Part shown: positions 24,583 through 38,525 of the stretch, one piece after another
How the letters are laid out: each line of letters opens with the position of its first letter
Numbering within the stretch: the stretch's first letter is position 1
Notes under the pieces: model-generated
Told to the model about the DNA's origin: nothing
The model's database searches: none
What the model saw: the letters and a program-made list of their open reading frames with translations, nothing else
Position numbers and translations under genes: made by a program
Source: Alisma plantago-aquatica
Taxonomy: Eukaryota > Streptophyta > Magnoliopsida > Alismatales > Alismataceae
Assembly: GCA_963693085.1 (NCBI GenBank)
Contig: OY856411.1
Coordinates: 1,351,223,550 to 1,351,287,549 of the forward strand
Reading direction: 5' to 3'
DNA: 64,000 nt

Positions 24583-27500
24583 TGTTACACCCCGATCTCA
24601 CAATTACCATTATTCATGAGATTAGGGCATAAATTGAGGATTTAACGTAATACAAAGGTCACCCTTAACTTTTTCTTATTTTTCAAACTCTTTATTTTTC
24701 TCGCATCCAATCACATAAACAACTTTGCAAGAGAATCAAACTTTGATTACTTTAATATGATCTCAACATAAACGATACACATCCATACATTCATTCTCAG
24801 GTACATACAACATGATAATAAAATACATTATCTCTTATTAAGAAAACAAAGATACAAAACATCACTTATAACACTCTCACATCTATACTAGGACCTAGAG
24901 TGACAGGGACCGACTGAACTTAACTATACTCAGACTTAACTCTTGTGGTAGATCTACTCTGATGCAATGATATCTTCAATCCCCATGGTTTCCCTAAAAA
25001 AAATTGTGAGTTGAGGGGTGATCCTACTCGCTTAGTGAATGAGTACTTCAAAGAAACAGTCTAAAGCACTGATATAATTACAGGTATACTTTTGAGCAAT
25101 TGATATCAATTATAACAACAATAAGCTTTAAAGAGTCTAATAATTGACAATCATAAATATGATAGGATACTCTAAATATTTATAAGAATGAATCAATATA
25201 TGAATGCTTGATTGATCATAAAGAGAACTAATAATTCAGAAACATACAAAGAATAATTGAATAATTGTACACACTTGTTTGACCTCTCATTCATTTTATT
25301 ATGCCCTGATCATATGCAGTGTACTCTACATATGAAGACTCGTAGTGCACTACGATCACACTGTACAAGACTTAGTGGACACACCTGGGAAATGCTAAGT
25401 CGGACTACTCTCCTGGTCTGTAATAGGGAAATGGCTCTCTGGCCTAAATTGGACTCCTCCTCTAACTTGAGCACACAGGAGGAGAGTGTTGTGATTCCGC
25501 TAGAGGTGCAACACACTAGCCGATTTGACCCGACTAGATGCGCCCCACGAGGTCGGAACACACAGGATGGGATTATGCTTTCAAAATTTATAAGCCTAAC
25601 TTAACACCTACTTCTACTAAAATAGCTACACCCGCAAGCGCATGGGGTCGTGTCATAGTATAGGAAGGTGGCAAGTATAGGGTCGATCCACAGGGAAAAG
25701 AGGGGGCACTAGAGCTAGGTTAGTTTAGCTGGGTTCCTACTACGGAGACTAGGGTTAAGGGTTTAAAGGTTGATTTGATTGTTAACTAAGGATAAACAAG
25801 CAAGCAATTAAAGGCGAGAATGAAATTTATGTTAACCCTAGGTTAGATTAAGGCTAAACAAGCAAGAAAAGATTAAGCTAGGTAGGAAAAGAAAATTTAC
25901 ACTAAGGCAAGCAATAGAGAAGCAAAAGAACAATTAAATAACTAAACTAGCATAAACAAGGCAAGAGCAAGGCAAGAAGATAACTAAGCAAGAAAAGAAC
26001 TAACTAAGCTAAGCGAGCACAAAACTAGGGTTTTAAGCAGTAAAGAGATGCGTGGGCTGTTTAGGGGTATGAACTTATCACTTAAGTTTGGGGGTGACAT
26101 ATGAACATTATGATTCCATTTATATTATCCAAACCAAACAACAAGTTAGAGTCTAATGGATTAACCTAAGCTACTAACTGGCCATGGATATGCTAGGTTG
26201 TGTGTAGGGGAACTAGTCCCTAACACCCCCTACTACCCTTACGAGGCTCAATTGGGTTAGGGGTTAGGTTCAATCCAATTAGAGTCTAATCAAGTCTAGG
26301 TTTATATATTAGACATTCCTAGGGCAATTAGGGGCCGAGGGTAGTAATGGGAGGTGAAATTAGGGTTTTGGACCCCAATTCCCCCACATTCTAGCCTTGA
26401 GAAGGCTCCATGCTAATTGCACTATAATTACCTAATCTAGCTACTTAGATCTCTCACTTAGGTTTCGGGAGATTGATTAGGATGTAGGAAGATGGGAGGC
26501 AACCTATGGATCCAAGAATTGGACCTAGGGGCAAATCCCAAAATTCACACATATAAGCAATTTGCCTAAATTCCTATGTGATTTCACACACAAACCAACA
26601 AGCAATCCATGGCCAGTTAGTAGCTTAGGTTAATCCATTAGACTCTAACTTGTTGTTTGGTTTGGATAATCTAAATGGAATCATAATGTTCATATGTCAC
26701 CCCCCAACTTAAGTGATAAGTTCATACCCCTAAACAGCCCACACATCTCTTTACTGCTCAAAACCCTAATTTTTTGCTCGCTTAGCTTAGTTTTTTTTCT
26801 TGCTTAGTTATCTTCTTGCCTTTCTCTTGCCTTGTTTATGCTAGTTTAGTTCTTTAATTGTTCTTTTGCTTCTCTATTGCTTGCCTTAGTGTAAATTGCC
26901 TTTTCCTACCTAGCTTAATCTTTTCTTGCTTGTTTAGCCTTAATTTAACCTAGGGTTAACATAGATTTCATTCTCGCCTTTAATTTCTTGCTTGTTTATC
27001 CTTAGTTAACAATCAAATCAACCTTTAAACCCTTAACCCTAGTCTCCGTAGTAGGAACCCAGCTAAACTAACCTAGCTCTAGTGCCCCCTCTTTTCCCTG
27101 TGGATCGACCCTATACTTGCCACCTTCCTATACTACGACACGACCCTGTGCGCTTGCGGGTGTAGCTGTTTTAGTAGAAGTAGGTGTTAAGTTAGGTTTA
27201 TAAATTTCGAAAGCATAATCCCATCCCGTGTGTTCCGACCTCATGGGACGCATCTAGTCGGGTCAAATCGGCTAGTGTGTTGCACCTCTAGCGGAATCGC
27301 ACCAAGCTTTCTGGGGGGTAGGTCGAGGGAGCATCAGAATTCACTTTGGGCCTCTCCAAGCACAGAGGAACCCTAGGATCGCCCCTTCTCTCGCTATTCC
27401 ATCCAGCGTGGTTCAAATGCCTGAAAAACATGCAAACAATGTCCATAAGTGCATTTTATACAAATAAGCATATTAGGGGGAATGACATGCAATCTAACAG

Positions 27501-30500
27501 GTATAGATGTGATTGAAGAGCAATATAACACAAGATGAAGCCCTAAAATAGGGCTGCATCAGAGAGTTTGAGATGCTCTATGGGCCTCATCTTGGTACAC
27601 TCTGTGGGTACCTCTGGGTATACCACTGGGATCTCTGATTCATGTTGGATAACCTATCTTCTCTTAGGAGACTTTCTCAAGGGCTTCATCTCCCCGCACG
27701 CTCTGTGGGTGCGTTTCGACCCCCGTATACTGGACGCACCGCCAGGGTAGGTCGTTTCATCCCTAAGGTGTAGACCTCTTATAGGGATTCTATGGTTTTA
27801 GGGTCCTTAAGTCTATTACTATATTATTCCTAGAAAATCACAACATGAATATCATTCTAGACCTGACAGAGAAATATACTCAAAAACATTGTTATATACT
27901 GAGTAATCAACATATTATACATGCAGGCAGACTAAAATTATTAAATAAATAGATTACATGTCCACTTGGCACATACACACTAGAATCGTGCAATTTATCA
28001 TCTTATTAGACTGATAAGAGTTAATTACTTGACATATGAGTAACCGTCAGTAGCACCTGCAACTTATCTGTAATTTCTCAAAGAATGTGCATATCAACCC
28101 AAATATTGAGTTGTGCATCTCATAACTCAATTAATAGTTAATTACTTATCATGACAAGAATTATTAATAATAACTGAGAACATTATTATCACAATACTTG
28201 ATTCATTGAACACCCTACCCTTAGGGTTTCATTTAATCACAACAAATGCTACAAAGAAAGGTGTAATACATCTATCACGTACTATTGAAATCTTTAAAAC
28301 ACATGATACTTGGGATCTCAATCCCTTATCACATTACTGAGAATTCTCATCCCTTCACATCATTATCATGATTACTGGATCTGGGTATTCAAACCCTTAC
28401 ATCATCACATAGCATTGTTACCTCTATAACATGTAACCATTTCCTCTAGGTCCTTAGACCAAGGTATTCATTCTACTGGTTGTACAAGTATTCTCATGTA
28501 TTACAAGGCCATCACACATCTTTTCACCTCTCACTAGGCAACAACTTATTCACATGGCTCCCATAAAGATTTCATGCGGCATAAACATTCATTGAATAAA
28601 GACTACTATCAAGAAATCATATAAAATAAATATATGTATGAAACCTTGGAACTAAGTTGAATTTGGGTTTCCATGCCATTCACTATGATATCATGCATCA
28701 ATAATAACATTGAATAAATAAAGTCTATCATGTCAAGAAAATCCCTTCAAATGGATTTCACGACATCTATTCGTAAATATCCAACTTTCCTTGCATCTAG
28801 GGTTTCACCCTCTTTACTGAGATATCAAACAAACACTATTCACTTTGAACGAAATCCAAGATAGTATTTGACATATATGTACTATGAATTTAGATAAATA
28901 ATCATTCATAACCAAGGGTATCTAGATAAGCAATTTTCTCTATTTACTTATACAGCAAATTTCAGTCATAGAAAAATTCCCTATATTTCAGTTTACTCTT
29001 ATAACCTCTGTGAAAACTTAGGGAATTCTCATTAGGATATATTTTATACATTTCTAATATGGTTTTATCATCTGAACTTCATCCAAATAGAGGAATAATC
29101 CATTTCATATCAATTTGCAACAACTTAGACAAATAGACAATTCAGGGTTTGTAGTCGCATACTAGCAATTAAAGATTATGGATGAATTAACCAATTTTCA
29201 TGCAATATATTGTTTAAAGGAAGTTCCCACTCACCCTAAGGTATTAAAACACCTTAAAAATGTAGCTCATCCCTAAAAATCTCAAACTCATACCAAATCC
29301 CTAGCAATTCACCCAATTCTTCTTCCTTTCAACTCGGAAACCCTAAAATGAAGGATTATGAAGAAAGAGTGAGAAAATGACTTGATTTGATATGATTTCG
29401 AATCCAAACAGGGGAGGTACGGAATTTTGACATGTGAGAGAAGATTCACCATGAAACTATATCCAAAGAAGTTAAACTTACATGATTTCATCATTCCTCA
29501 GATTGCAAAACCCTAGGTCAGCATCTCCATCAATTTCTCTTCTCAAGTCCTAACTCGCCCTCTCTCTCTAGGATTTTGTTTCTATGGTTTGAATCACGAA
29601 TTATGAAAGCTTCTTGTGTGTTATCTTGACCATATAGATCAATTGAGCATCTTGGGTCAATTGCACATTGACCCCTCACTATACTTTTTCTTATTTCAAC
29701 TAAATTTTCTATCATAAAAAGGTTTCTATTATTCGTGTATTTTAGAGATCAAACCTTCTCCAAAAATTATTATAATTTATCATGTTGTGTAAAATTGAGG
29801 TAGTAATATTTAATTAAAATTTGATAACATTCCAAATTCTCATTAAATAATTAAAAATCGAATAGTGCACTGCCATCCAGAATTCTATAGAAATGTTAAT
29901 TATTGTAATTCGTCTACTGATAAGGTCTAAACGCATCCAAAAATTATGAAAATTTTACATGTTGTTTATAATTTAGTTTCATAACTCCAGTTAATATTTC
30001 AGTTCATTTGGAATTACAAATAAATAATTAAAAATAAAACACTATGCTGTTGAAAAGCACTATGTCAGCATTTTGGTCAAAGTATAATTTGACTGAGAAC
30101 CACATTCAAAGAACACTAAAAAATTCTGAATTTTTTTTTCTAAAATATGCATGATTGAGTTATCCATATCATATACAAAATTAAATTAAATACAAAAGTT
30201 TTATAAAATATGAAAAATCATTTACCACACTGCTATCCTGACCAAATTCCATATTCATGTATTATCAAAACCCTAATATGGGCCGATTAGGGTTTTCAAA
30301 TGTTAACCATAATTATGTGGATCAAAGTATGATTAAACTTTCTTGTTATATTTAAAATATAAAAACTTAACTACCATCATTAATCAAGGTTCAAACAATG
30401 ATCAACTTAATTAAGCATGCAATCATCCAAGTAAATCCTAATTTTTGTCAATTAGGGTTTACATTTCTCAAATCCTAATTTCTCAAACAATAGAACAATT

Positions 30501-30637
30501 AACGTTCTTATTAGGTTTAAAACATCATAATTGAATTATCATAATTAATTATATTTAAGAAATGATCAATACAATTAAGCATATAATCATCCGGGTAAAC
30601 CCTAGTTTACCAAGTAAGCTCAGATGTGGTCATAACA
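24583..30637 (-). repeat. LARD LTR-B, shared by both internal regions, interrupted by a solo LTR
   Basis: It runs from TGTTACACCCC to CATAACA, about 3.97 kb without the 2.08-kb insertion at 25487-27561 and its duplicated 5 bp. It serves as LTR for the internal regions on both sides. Confidence 0.92.
25487..27561 (-). mobile_element. Solo LTR of an Athila-type element with a 0.7-kb inverted repeat
   Basis: On the minus strand it starts TGATGCAGCCCTATTTTAGG, like the Athila-2 LTR (51879), and ends TCACAACA. A perfect 5-bp target duplication GAGAG flanks it (25482-25486 and 27562-27566), and both other LARD LTRs show the empty site. Its two arms (25491-26188 and 26606-27300) are nearly perfect inverted copies around a 417-bp loop. 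The arms are rich in TTGCTTG/CAAGCAAG words also seen at 53810-54090 in the Athila-2 LTR. No internal region is left. Confidence 0.9.
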
Positions 30638-30655
30638 ATTCTCCCCCCTTAAAAA
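30638..30655 (-). other. LARD polypurine tract
   Basis: On the minus strand TTTTTAAGGGGGGAGAAT runs directly into the LTR start TGTTATGACC. Confidence 0.8.
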
Positions 30656-33586
30656 GGTTTCATCCCCGAAACATAAATATGCAAGCATAGTACTTTCAAG
30701 GTTTATTTTAAGCTTCTGATATCTTACATGTCATTATATTCTTGTATTTCATACTTGAATGCAGTTTTCAACATTAAGTCCTTTATTTCTTTTCTAATCA
30801 CAACATGTTAAATCATGACTGCTCAATGATAACAAATGAATTATCTATGTCACAATCAATCATAGGATAGAGAGAGAAACAACCATTTCAATATTTTCAT
30901 ACTCTTGAGGTGTTACCTCAACATTGATAATCAGATCCAACTATCTCAATTCATACGGCTCAATATGTACTATTGTTATGTATTACCTCTAAATCACAAT
31001 AGAGAGTTCACCATGGTGTTTTGAATTTTTACTATTATGCTACTCAAATAGCAAAATAGTCTTGAGTTGGAAGACTAGATTCAAAAACAATTATACAATA
31101 CTACTCACGTCATCCCCATTGCATCATGGATGCATAAGGTGAAGCATTACCATCACATTCCATATTATTCTCAAGTATGAACCCATACATAATTCAAGGT
31201 GTAACCATCGGGTTATAGCATACTAGGGTTTCAACAACAGTAACAAAGTACTCCATGGTTGTATTAGTCATTCAAGGACTATTCATACCCAATTACCATC
31301 ACTTAGTTATATTAAATCTAGGTATAACAAGCTATACCTCATTAGGGTTACATATCAATACAATATAGTTATCATCCCTTCTATTCATATGAGTGAATAG
31401 GTAAGACTACCTTATTCAGGGTAACCCTTCATTTGTTCCATCATTATTCAACCCATATCACCATACCACAATTGTACAATACTAAGATGGATTACTGATA
31501 TGAATGACTACAACTATCAGACACCTTTAATTAATATATTGCTTGCACATGTATACTGAAATCATACGTAGAACCAATTTACATCCCTTAATATACCTTC
31601 AACAAATTATACTTATAAAAACAAAATCATGTATTACTAAAAGCCATTGTTTTCTCTTATCTCTCTTCTCATTCATTACTTACTTACTTTTTGCTACTTA
31701 TCCTTCACATTTTAATCATGTAGATTAAACATCCCTAAAATTGAAACATACAAGCTAAGAATAGATTATTCATCATTCTTGTTATCACTGCAAGAATTTG
31801 TTTTAGGTTACACTTTTCTCATCTTTCACTTCTTCTTTTGTTCAAATGACACTTGTTACATTTCAAATTTATTTCTTACCCCTTTCTCTGAATAATTTTC
31901 ATATTGTTCATCAACCTTTCATATTAGCTAGGATTACTATCAGTGCTAGTTTACTTCTCATAGTGCAAATTCCATGATCTTGTTTTATAGAGATGCTAGT
32001 ATTCAAGGTCAAATCACTAGTGACATCCCTTGAACTACTACAACTATAAGCATTCTAGGGTTTAGTCCTTATCAGAAGCATGACGTTATTATGATGTGAC
32101 TTTGCTCCCTTAATTTGAAAGTCAACTTTGGATCTTATAAGTTTTACTAAAGTCTTCTTTATATTATCAATTGAATTTCATTTCTCGTACTTGGCTATTC
32201 AGATAGATTACATTCTCAATTACCTTGCTAGGGTTTCATCATCATATTGTGTGTCATTATTACATTCACTAGATGTCTCTACCATGGTAGTTATGCATCA
32301 TATATGATTCATTTTCTTATCACTTCATTCCCACATTGCTCTCATTAAGGAAGATATGAAAGAGAAGATGATTTTGAGACTTAGAATCCAAAGGCAGTAA
32401 GGATGAATATATTAAACTTTATAATAAAGGTATACATTCCATGCTCTCAATTATATCATAACCCTCATTCCTTAATCAAGCTCATTATTTCCAACGTTTC
32501 TCTTTGTTTCAACTAAGTTTCTTATCCTAGTTTTATGATTTACATGCTCATCTAGTTCTCTTCACTTTAACTTTTCTGAAGACTCTTCACTTCTATGTAC
32601 TTATCGAATACTTAACTCTTTTCTTCTATTTTCCCTTTGCTTTGGGGTACATATAAACATTGTACTCGATTATATAATCCATTCATCATGATTGATTCTT
32701 ACTATCTTGGCCCTTACATACTTTTCTCATATCTTTTCCATATTTCATATTTAGAGTTCATATAATACTAATGATTAAACTTAATCGGAATCTTATGTCG
32801 TGTTCCTTTATTCCCAATTAAGGGTTTCTCATATGAGGCCCCAAAGTTGGATCTCAGACATCAGTTTCAACTGATTCTTAGCTATTCTAATCTTTCCCAT
32901 ATGTTTCGACATCTTATTATATGTACATTCTCACTATGATGTGGGTCTAATTTATCATGAGTCTACTCTTATTATATTTTCAATAGGAGTCATTAGATCC
33001 TAGTAACGCATCATGTTAGCCGGACTAGGCCAAACCCGCCATCTTGAAGCCAAGAGCTACTCATGATTAACTAACTTCTATTAATATCAAATATGTGGAA
33101 AGAATATCCACTTAGGAAAGCACATTCAAAGATCATTTCTAGTCTACTTGATACAAAGAATGTAATCATTAAATGCTACAACTGCATAGTGTACAACAAA
33201 TCTTAAAGACCCATATATATTTCAAAACAATGAATATCTGAATTCAAATATATAAGAGCTTTTATATTCATCTCCAATAAAACAACAATATGAAATGAAA
33301 GTTCTATCTTATTTTGTATTTATGCTCTTCTTTCATGTTACTTATCTTGTTTCTAACCCTAATATTTCTAGGGTTCCTCTCTAGCCCATCCTTCCACTGT
33401 ATACCTGTCTAGGGTATACATGAAAGAATAGACAGAGTAGCTTGATACTGGTTGATCAAACTACTCAGATACTAGGCCAGGATATCCAAATACTTAAATC
33501 CCCAGAGCTAACATCATAACATCTCCTATCTGCCACACTTATGACTCTAACTTACTAACTTAATGGTCCCTGATGACTCAGACTAA

Positions 33587-33598
33587 GCTCTGATACCA
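33587..33598 (-). other. LARD primer binding site (tRNA-iMet)
   Basis: TGGTATCAGAGC on the minus strand lies four bases from the end of LTR-C. It has the same primer type as Tekay-1. Confidence 0.88.
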
Positions 33599-36570
33599 AA
33601 GTTGTTACACCCCGATCTCACAATTACGATTAATCATGAGATTAGGGCATAAATTGAGGATTTAACGTAATACAAAGGTCACCCTTAACTTTTTGTTCAT
33701 TTTCAAACTCTTTGTTTTTCTCGCATCCAATCACATAAACAACTTTGCAAGAGAATCAAACTTTGATTACTTTAATATGATCTCAACATAAACGATACAC
33801 ATCCATACATTCATTCTCAGGTACATACGACATGATAATAAAATACATTCTCTCTTATTAAGAAAACAAACATACAAAACATCACTTATAACACTCTCGC
33901 ATCTATACTAAGACCTAGAGTGACAGGGACCGACTGAACTTAACTATACTTAGACTTAACTCTTGTGGCAGATCTACTCTGATGCAATGATATCTTCAAT
34001 CCCCACGGTTTCCCTAAAAAAAATTGAGTAGTGGGGTGAGCCTACTCGCTCAGTGAATGAGTACTTCAAAGAAATAGTCCAAAGCACTGATATAATTATA
34101 GATATACTTTTGAGAAATTGATATCAATTATAATAACCGTAAGCTTTAAAGAGTCTAATAATTGACAATCATAAATATGGCAGGATACTCTAAATATTTA
34201 TAAGAGTGATACAATATATGAATGCTTGATTGATCATAAAGAGAACTAATAATTCAGAAACATACAAAGAATAATTGAATAACTGTACACACTTGTTTGA
34301 CCTCTCATTCATTTTATTATGCCTTGATCATATGCAGTGTACTCTACATATGAAGACTCATAGTGCACTACGATCACACCGTACAAGACTTAGCGGACAC
34401 ACCTGGGAAATGCTAAGTCTGACTATTCTCCTGGTCTGCAATAGGGAAATGGCTCTCTGGCCTGAAATGGAATCCTCCTCTAACTTGAGCACACAGGCAG
34501 AGAGTCTGAGATGCTCTGTGGGCCTCATCTTGGTATGCTTTGTGGGTACCTATAGGTTACCACCGGGATCTCCGATTCATGTTGGGTAACCTATCTTCTC
34601 TTAGGAGACTTTATCAAGTGCTTCGTCTCCCCGCACGCTCAGTGGGTGCATTCCGACCCCCGTATACTGGACACACTACCAGGGTAGGTCGTTTCATCCC
34701 TAAGGCGCATACCTCTCATAGGGATTCTACGGTGTCAGGGCCCTTAAGTCTATTATTTTATTATTCATAGAAAATCACAACATGAATATCATTCTAGACC
34801 TGAAAGAGCAATATACTCAAAAACATAATAATATACTGAGTAATCAACATATTATACATGTCGGTAGACTAAAATTCTTAAATAAATATATTACATGTCC
34901 ACTTGGCACATACACATTAGAATTGTGCAATTTATCATCTTATTACACTGATAAGAGTTAATTACTTGACATATGAGTAACCGTCAGTAGCACCTGCAAC
35001 TTATCTGTAATTTCTCAAAGAACATGCATATCAACCCAAATCTTGAGTTGTGCATCTCATAACTCAATTAAGAGTTAATTACTTATCATGACAAGAATTA
35101 TTAATAATAACTGAGAACATTGATATCATAATACATGATTCATTGAACACCCTACCCTTAGGGTTTCATTTAATCACAACAAATGCTACAAAGAAAGGTG
35201 TAATACCTCTATCACGTACTTTTCAAATCTTTAAAACACATGATACTTGGGATCTCAATCCCTTATCACATTATTGGGAATTCTCATCCCTTCACATCAT
35301 TATCATGATTATTGGATCTAGGTATTCAAACCCTTACATCATCACATAGCATTGTTACCTCTGTAACAGGTAACCATTACCTCTAGGTCCTTAGACCAAG
35401 GTATTCATTTCACTGGTTGTACAAGTATTCTCATGGCTTACAAGGACATCACACATCTTGTCACCTCTCACAAGGCAACAACTTATTCACATGGCTCCCA
35501 TAAAGATTTCGTGCGACATAAACATTCATTGAATAAAGACTACTGTCAACAAATCATATAAAATCAATATATGTATGAAACCTTGGAACTGAGTTGAATT
35601 TGGGTTTCCATTCCATTCACTATGATATCATGCATTAATAATAACATTGAATAAATAAAGTCTATCAAGTCAAGAAAATCCCTTCAAATGGATTTCACGA
35701 TATCTATTCGCAAATATCTAACTTTCCTCACATCTAGGGTTTCTCCCTCTTTACTGAGATATCAAACAAACACTATTCACTTTGAATGAAACACAAGATA
35801 GTATCTAACATATATGTACTATTAATTTAGATTAAAAAAATCATTCATAACCAAGGGGATCTAGATAAGCAATTTTCTCTATTTACTTATACAACAAATT
35901 TCAGTCATAGACAAATTCCCTATATTTCAGTTTACTCTTATAACCTCTGCGAAAACTTAGGGAATTCTCATTAGGATGTATTGTATACATTTCTAATATG
36001 ATTTTATCATCTAAACTTCATCCAAACAGAGGAATAATCCATTTCATATCAATTTGCAACAACTTAGAACGAATAGACAATTCAGGGTTTGTAGTCGCAT
36101 ACTAGCAATTAAAGATTATGGATGAATTAACCAATTTTTGTGCGATATACTGTTTAAAGGAAGTTCCCACTCACTCTAAGGTGTGAAAACACCTTAAAAA
36201 CGTAGCTCATCCCTAAAAATCTCGATCTCTTATCAAATCCCTAGCAATTCACCCAATTCTTCTTCCTTTCAACTTGGAAACCCTAAAAATGAATGATTAT
36301 GATGAAAGAGTGAGAAAAGGACTTGATTTTATATGATTTCGAATCCAAAAGGGAGAGGTACGGAATTTTGACATGTGAGAGAAGATTCATCATGAAACTA
36401 TATCCAAAAAAGCTAAACTTACATTATTTCATCATTCCTCGGACCGCAAAACCCTAGGTCAGCATCTCCATCAATTTCTCCTCTCAAGCCCTAACTCTCC
36501 CTCTCTCTCTAGGATTTCATTTCTCTGGTTTGAATCACAAATTATGAGAGCTTCTTGTGTGTTAGCTTGA

Positions 36571-36578
36571 CCATATAG
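36571..36578 (-). promoter_or_regulatory. Candidate TATA box of LARD LTR-C
   Basis: CTATATGG on the minus strand occurs at matching places in LTR-A (22948-22955) and LTR-B (29630-29637). It lies about 1 kb from the LTR start, followed by a purine-rich leader-like stretch. Confidence 0.4.
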
Positions 36579-37204
36579 AGCAATTGAGCTGCTTGGGTCA
36601 ATTGCACATTGACCCCTCACTGTACTTTTTCTTATTTCAACTGAATTTTTTGTCATAACAAGGTTTCTGTAATTCGTGTATTTCAAAGATCAAACCTTCT
36701 CCAAAAATTATTATAATTTATCATGTTGTGTATAATTGAGATACTAAGCTTTAGTTAAATTTTGAGATCATTCCAAGTTCCCATTAAATAATTAAAAATC
36801 GAATAGTGCATTGTTATCCAGAATTCTACAGAAATGTCAGTTACTGTAATTCGTCTACTCATAAGGTCTAAATGCATCCAAAAATTATGAAAATTTTACA
36901 TGTTGTTTATTTGAGTTTCAGATCTATAGTTAAAATTTCAAATCATGTCGAGTTATCAATAAATAATTAAAAATAAAACACTACGATGTTGAAAAGCACT
37001 ATGTCAGCATTTTGGTCGAAGTATAGTTCGACCAAGAACCATATTCAAAGAACACTCAAAAATTCTGAAATTTTTCTCCAATATGCATGATTGAGTTATC
37101 CATATCATATCCAAAATTCAATTAAATACAAAATTTGTAAAAAAATATGAAAAATCATTTACCACACTGCTATCCTGACCAAATTCCATATTCATGTACT
37201 ATCA

Positions 37205-37415
37205 AAACCCTAATTTGGGCCGATTAGGGTTTTCAAATGTTAACCCTAATTATGTGGATCAAAGTATGATTAAACCTTCTTGTTGTATTTAAAACATAAA
37301 AACTTAACTACCATCATTAATCAAGGTTCAAATAATGATCAACTTAATTAAGTATGCAATCATCCAAGTAAACCCTAATTTTTACCGATTAGGGTTTACA
37401 TTTCTCAAACCCTAA
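37205..37415. promoter_or_regulatory. Cluster of telo-box motifs (AAACCCTAA) near the LARD LTR-C start
   Basis: There are five exact telo-boxes: 37205-37213, 37370-37378 and 37407-37415 on plus, 37224-37232 and 37389-37397 on minus. A near match (TAACCCTAA) lies at 37241. Two plus/minus pairs form inverted repeats with 10-bp spacers. LTR-B has the same layout (30268-30297 and about 30430-30500) with some motifs mutated. Confidence 0.7.
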
Positions 37416-37579
37416 TTTCTCAAACAATAGAACACTTAACATTCTTATTAGGTTTGAAACTTCATAATTGAATTATCATCATTAATTAGATTTAAGAAAT
37501 GATCAATCTAATTAAGCATATAATCATCCAGGTAAAGCCTAGTTTACCAATTAAGCTCAGATGCGGTCATAACACTGGC

Positions 37580-38525
37580 GTTGAGGTGTCTGCTAGGCGG
37601 GGGCTTATCCTGAGTAAAGCTTGGGGCAGAAAGGTCGAATATGACCAGCTTGGCCACACTCGTGACAAGTAGGTGCAGGTCAAAAATCCCTACGAGGCGG
37701 TGCATTGCCCGCAGGGCACTTCCCAGGTGGATGAGACCGGGAACACCTTTTGCACCTATCACGCCCTTGGAAGCCACCAGGGTTCTTCCGTTTGTTGTTG
37801 TTGCTTGGTCCGGAAGACTGAAATCCTGGGTAGGACTCAACCGCTAGGGCTTTGTCTAACATTTGCTGAAAGGTCAGCGACAACTGGGGCACAAGGTGGC
37901 GCCCCATAGTGTAGTTGAAACCATCCAGAAAGATGGTTGCCCTCTGATCTTTGATTAGGCCTACAACATAACATTTCAACAGAAGGAAACATTGGACATA
38001 CTCATAGACAGTCATGCTTCCTTGTCGCAGGCTATAGAACTTGGCCTCCTTATTCTTCAGATAGGCTGAACAGATGTACTTTGCTCTGAACAGTTCAAGA
38101 AACTGTTCCCAGGTCATGTCCGCGGTGTCACGGGTGTGGGAAATCCCATTCCACCAGATCTGGGCTGGGCCATCCAGGACGTAGGCTGCAAAGTGAACCC
38201 TTTGGTGTGGGGGGCACGCCATGCCCTCAAAAGTACGTTCCAGGGATAACACCCAGTCATCTACCTTGTCCACCATGTTAGACTCATTTTCCCCTTTAAA
38301 GTAAGGGGACTGCATCTTGATGAAATCAGACGAGTGGAACTCCTTGGGCTTGTTGGCATTGGCAATGGCTGTAGAAAGTTGCCCCATAAGGGTGTCTGAG
38401 AGGAGTTAACGGAGCATAGCTAACTCCTGCTCGGGAGTCAAATGAGTCATAGGGGTCTCCAGGTTGTCGGTGTTGTTGTTGGAATTTTCACCGAACAGGC
38501 TACCCTTCCTGAAAGGCAATGTCAT
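37580..38525 (-). pseudogene. Tekay-1 gag (capsid and two zinc knuckles)
   Basis: The probable start is the ATG at 38523-38525. A TAA interrupts after AMLR (about 38408), then 235 codons are open to 37680. The capsid region contains FKGENESNMVDKVDDWVLSLE and WEQFLELFRAKY (Retrotrans_gag type). It is followed by a basic stretch and a CX2C..H..C knuckle (CKRCSRSHPPGKC). A TGA at 37680 interrupts the same frame, which continues into a second, canonical CCHC knuckle (CHECGQAGHIRPFC) at about 37625-37665. Coding stops where the LARD array begins (37574). Confidence 0.87.

Larger units (their letters stand above)
30638..33602 (-). other. LARD internal region B, complete, non-coding
   Basis: About 2.96 kb lie between LTR-B and LTR-C. 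I find no open frame of a known family on either strand. A purine tract adjoins LTR-B and a Met primer site adjoins LTR-C. The last 1.3 kb is repeated in internal region A. Confidence 0.85.
20250..37574 (-). mobile_element. Tandem array of a non-coding long-LTR retroelement (LARD): LTR-INT-LTR-INT-LTR
   Basis: Three copies of a roughly 4-kb LTR alternate with two copies of a non-coding internal region. Orientation is minus: a TGGTATCAGAGC primer site adjoins the LTR at 33603, and a purine tract adjoins the LTR at 30637. No gag or pol is found in about 3 kb of complete internal sequence, so it needs proteins from another element. The long LTRs and empty interior fit a large retrotransposon derivative. 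The copies show substitutions relative to each other, so the array is not an assembly duplicate. Confidence 0.85.
33603..37574 (-). repeat. LARD LTR-C, complete
   Basis: It is 3972 bp, from TGTTACACCCC to CATAACA, matching LTR-B without its insertion. It abuts Tekay-1 gag sequence at 37575. Confidence 0.93.
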
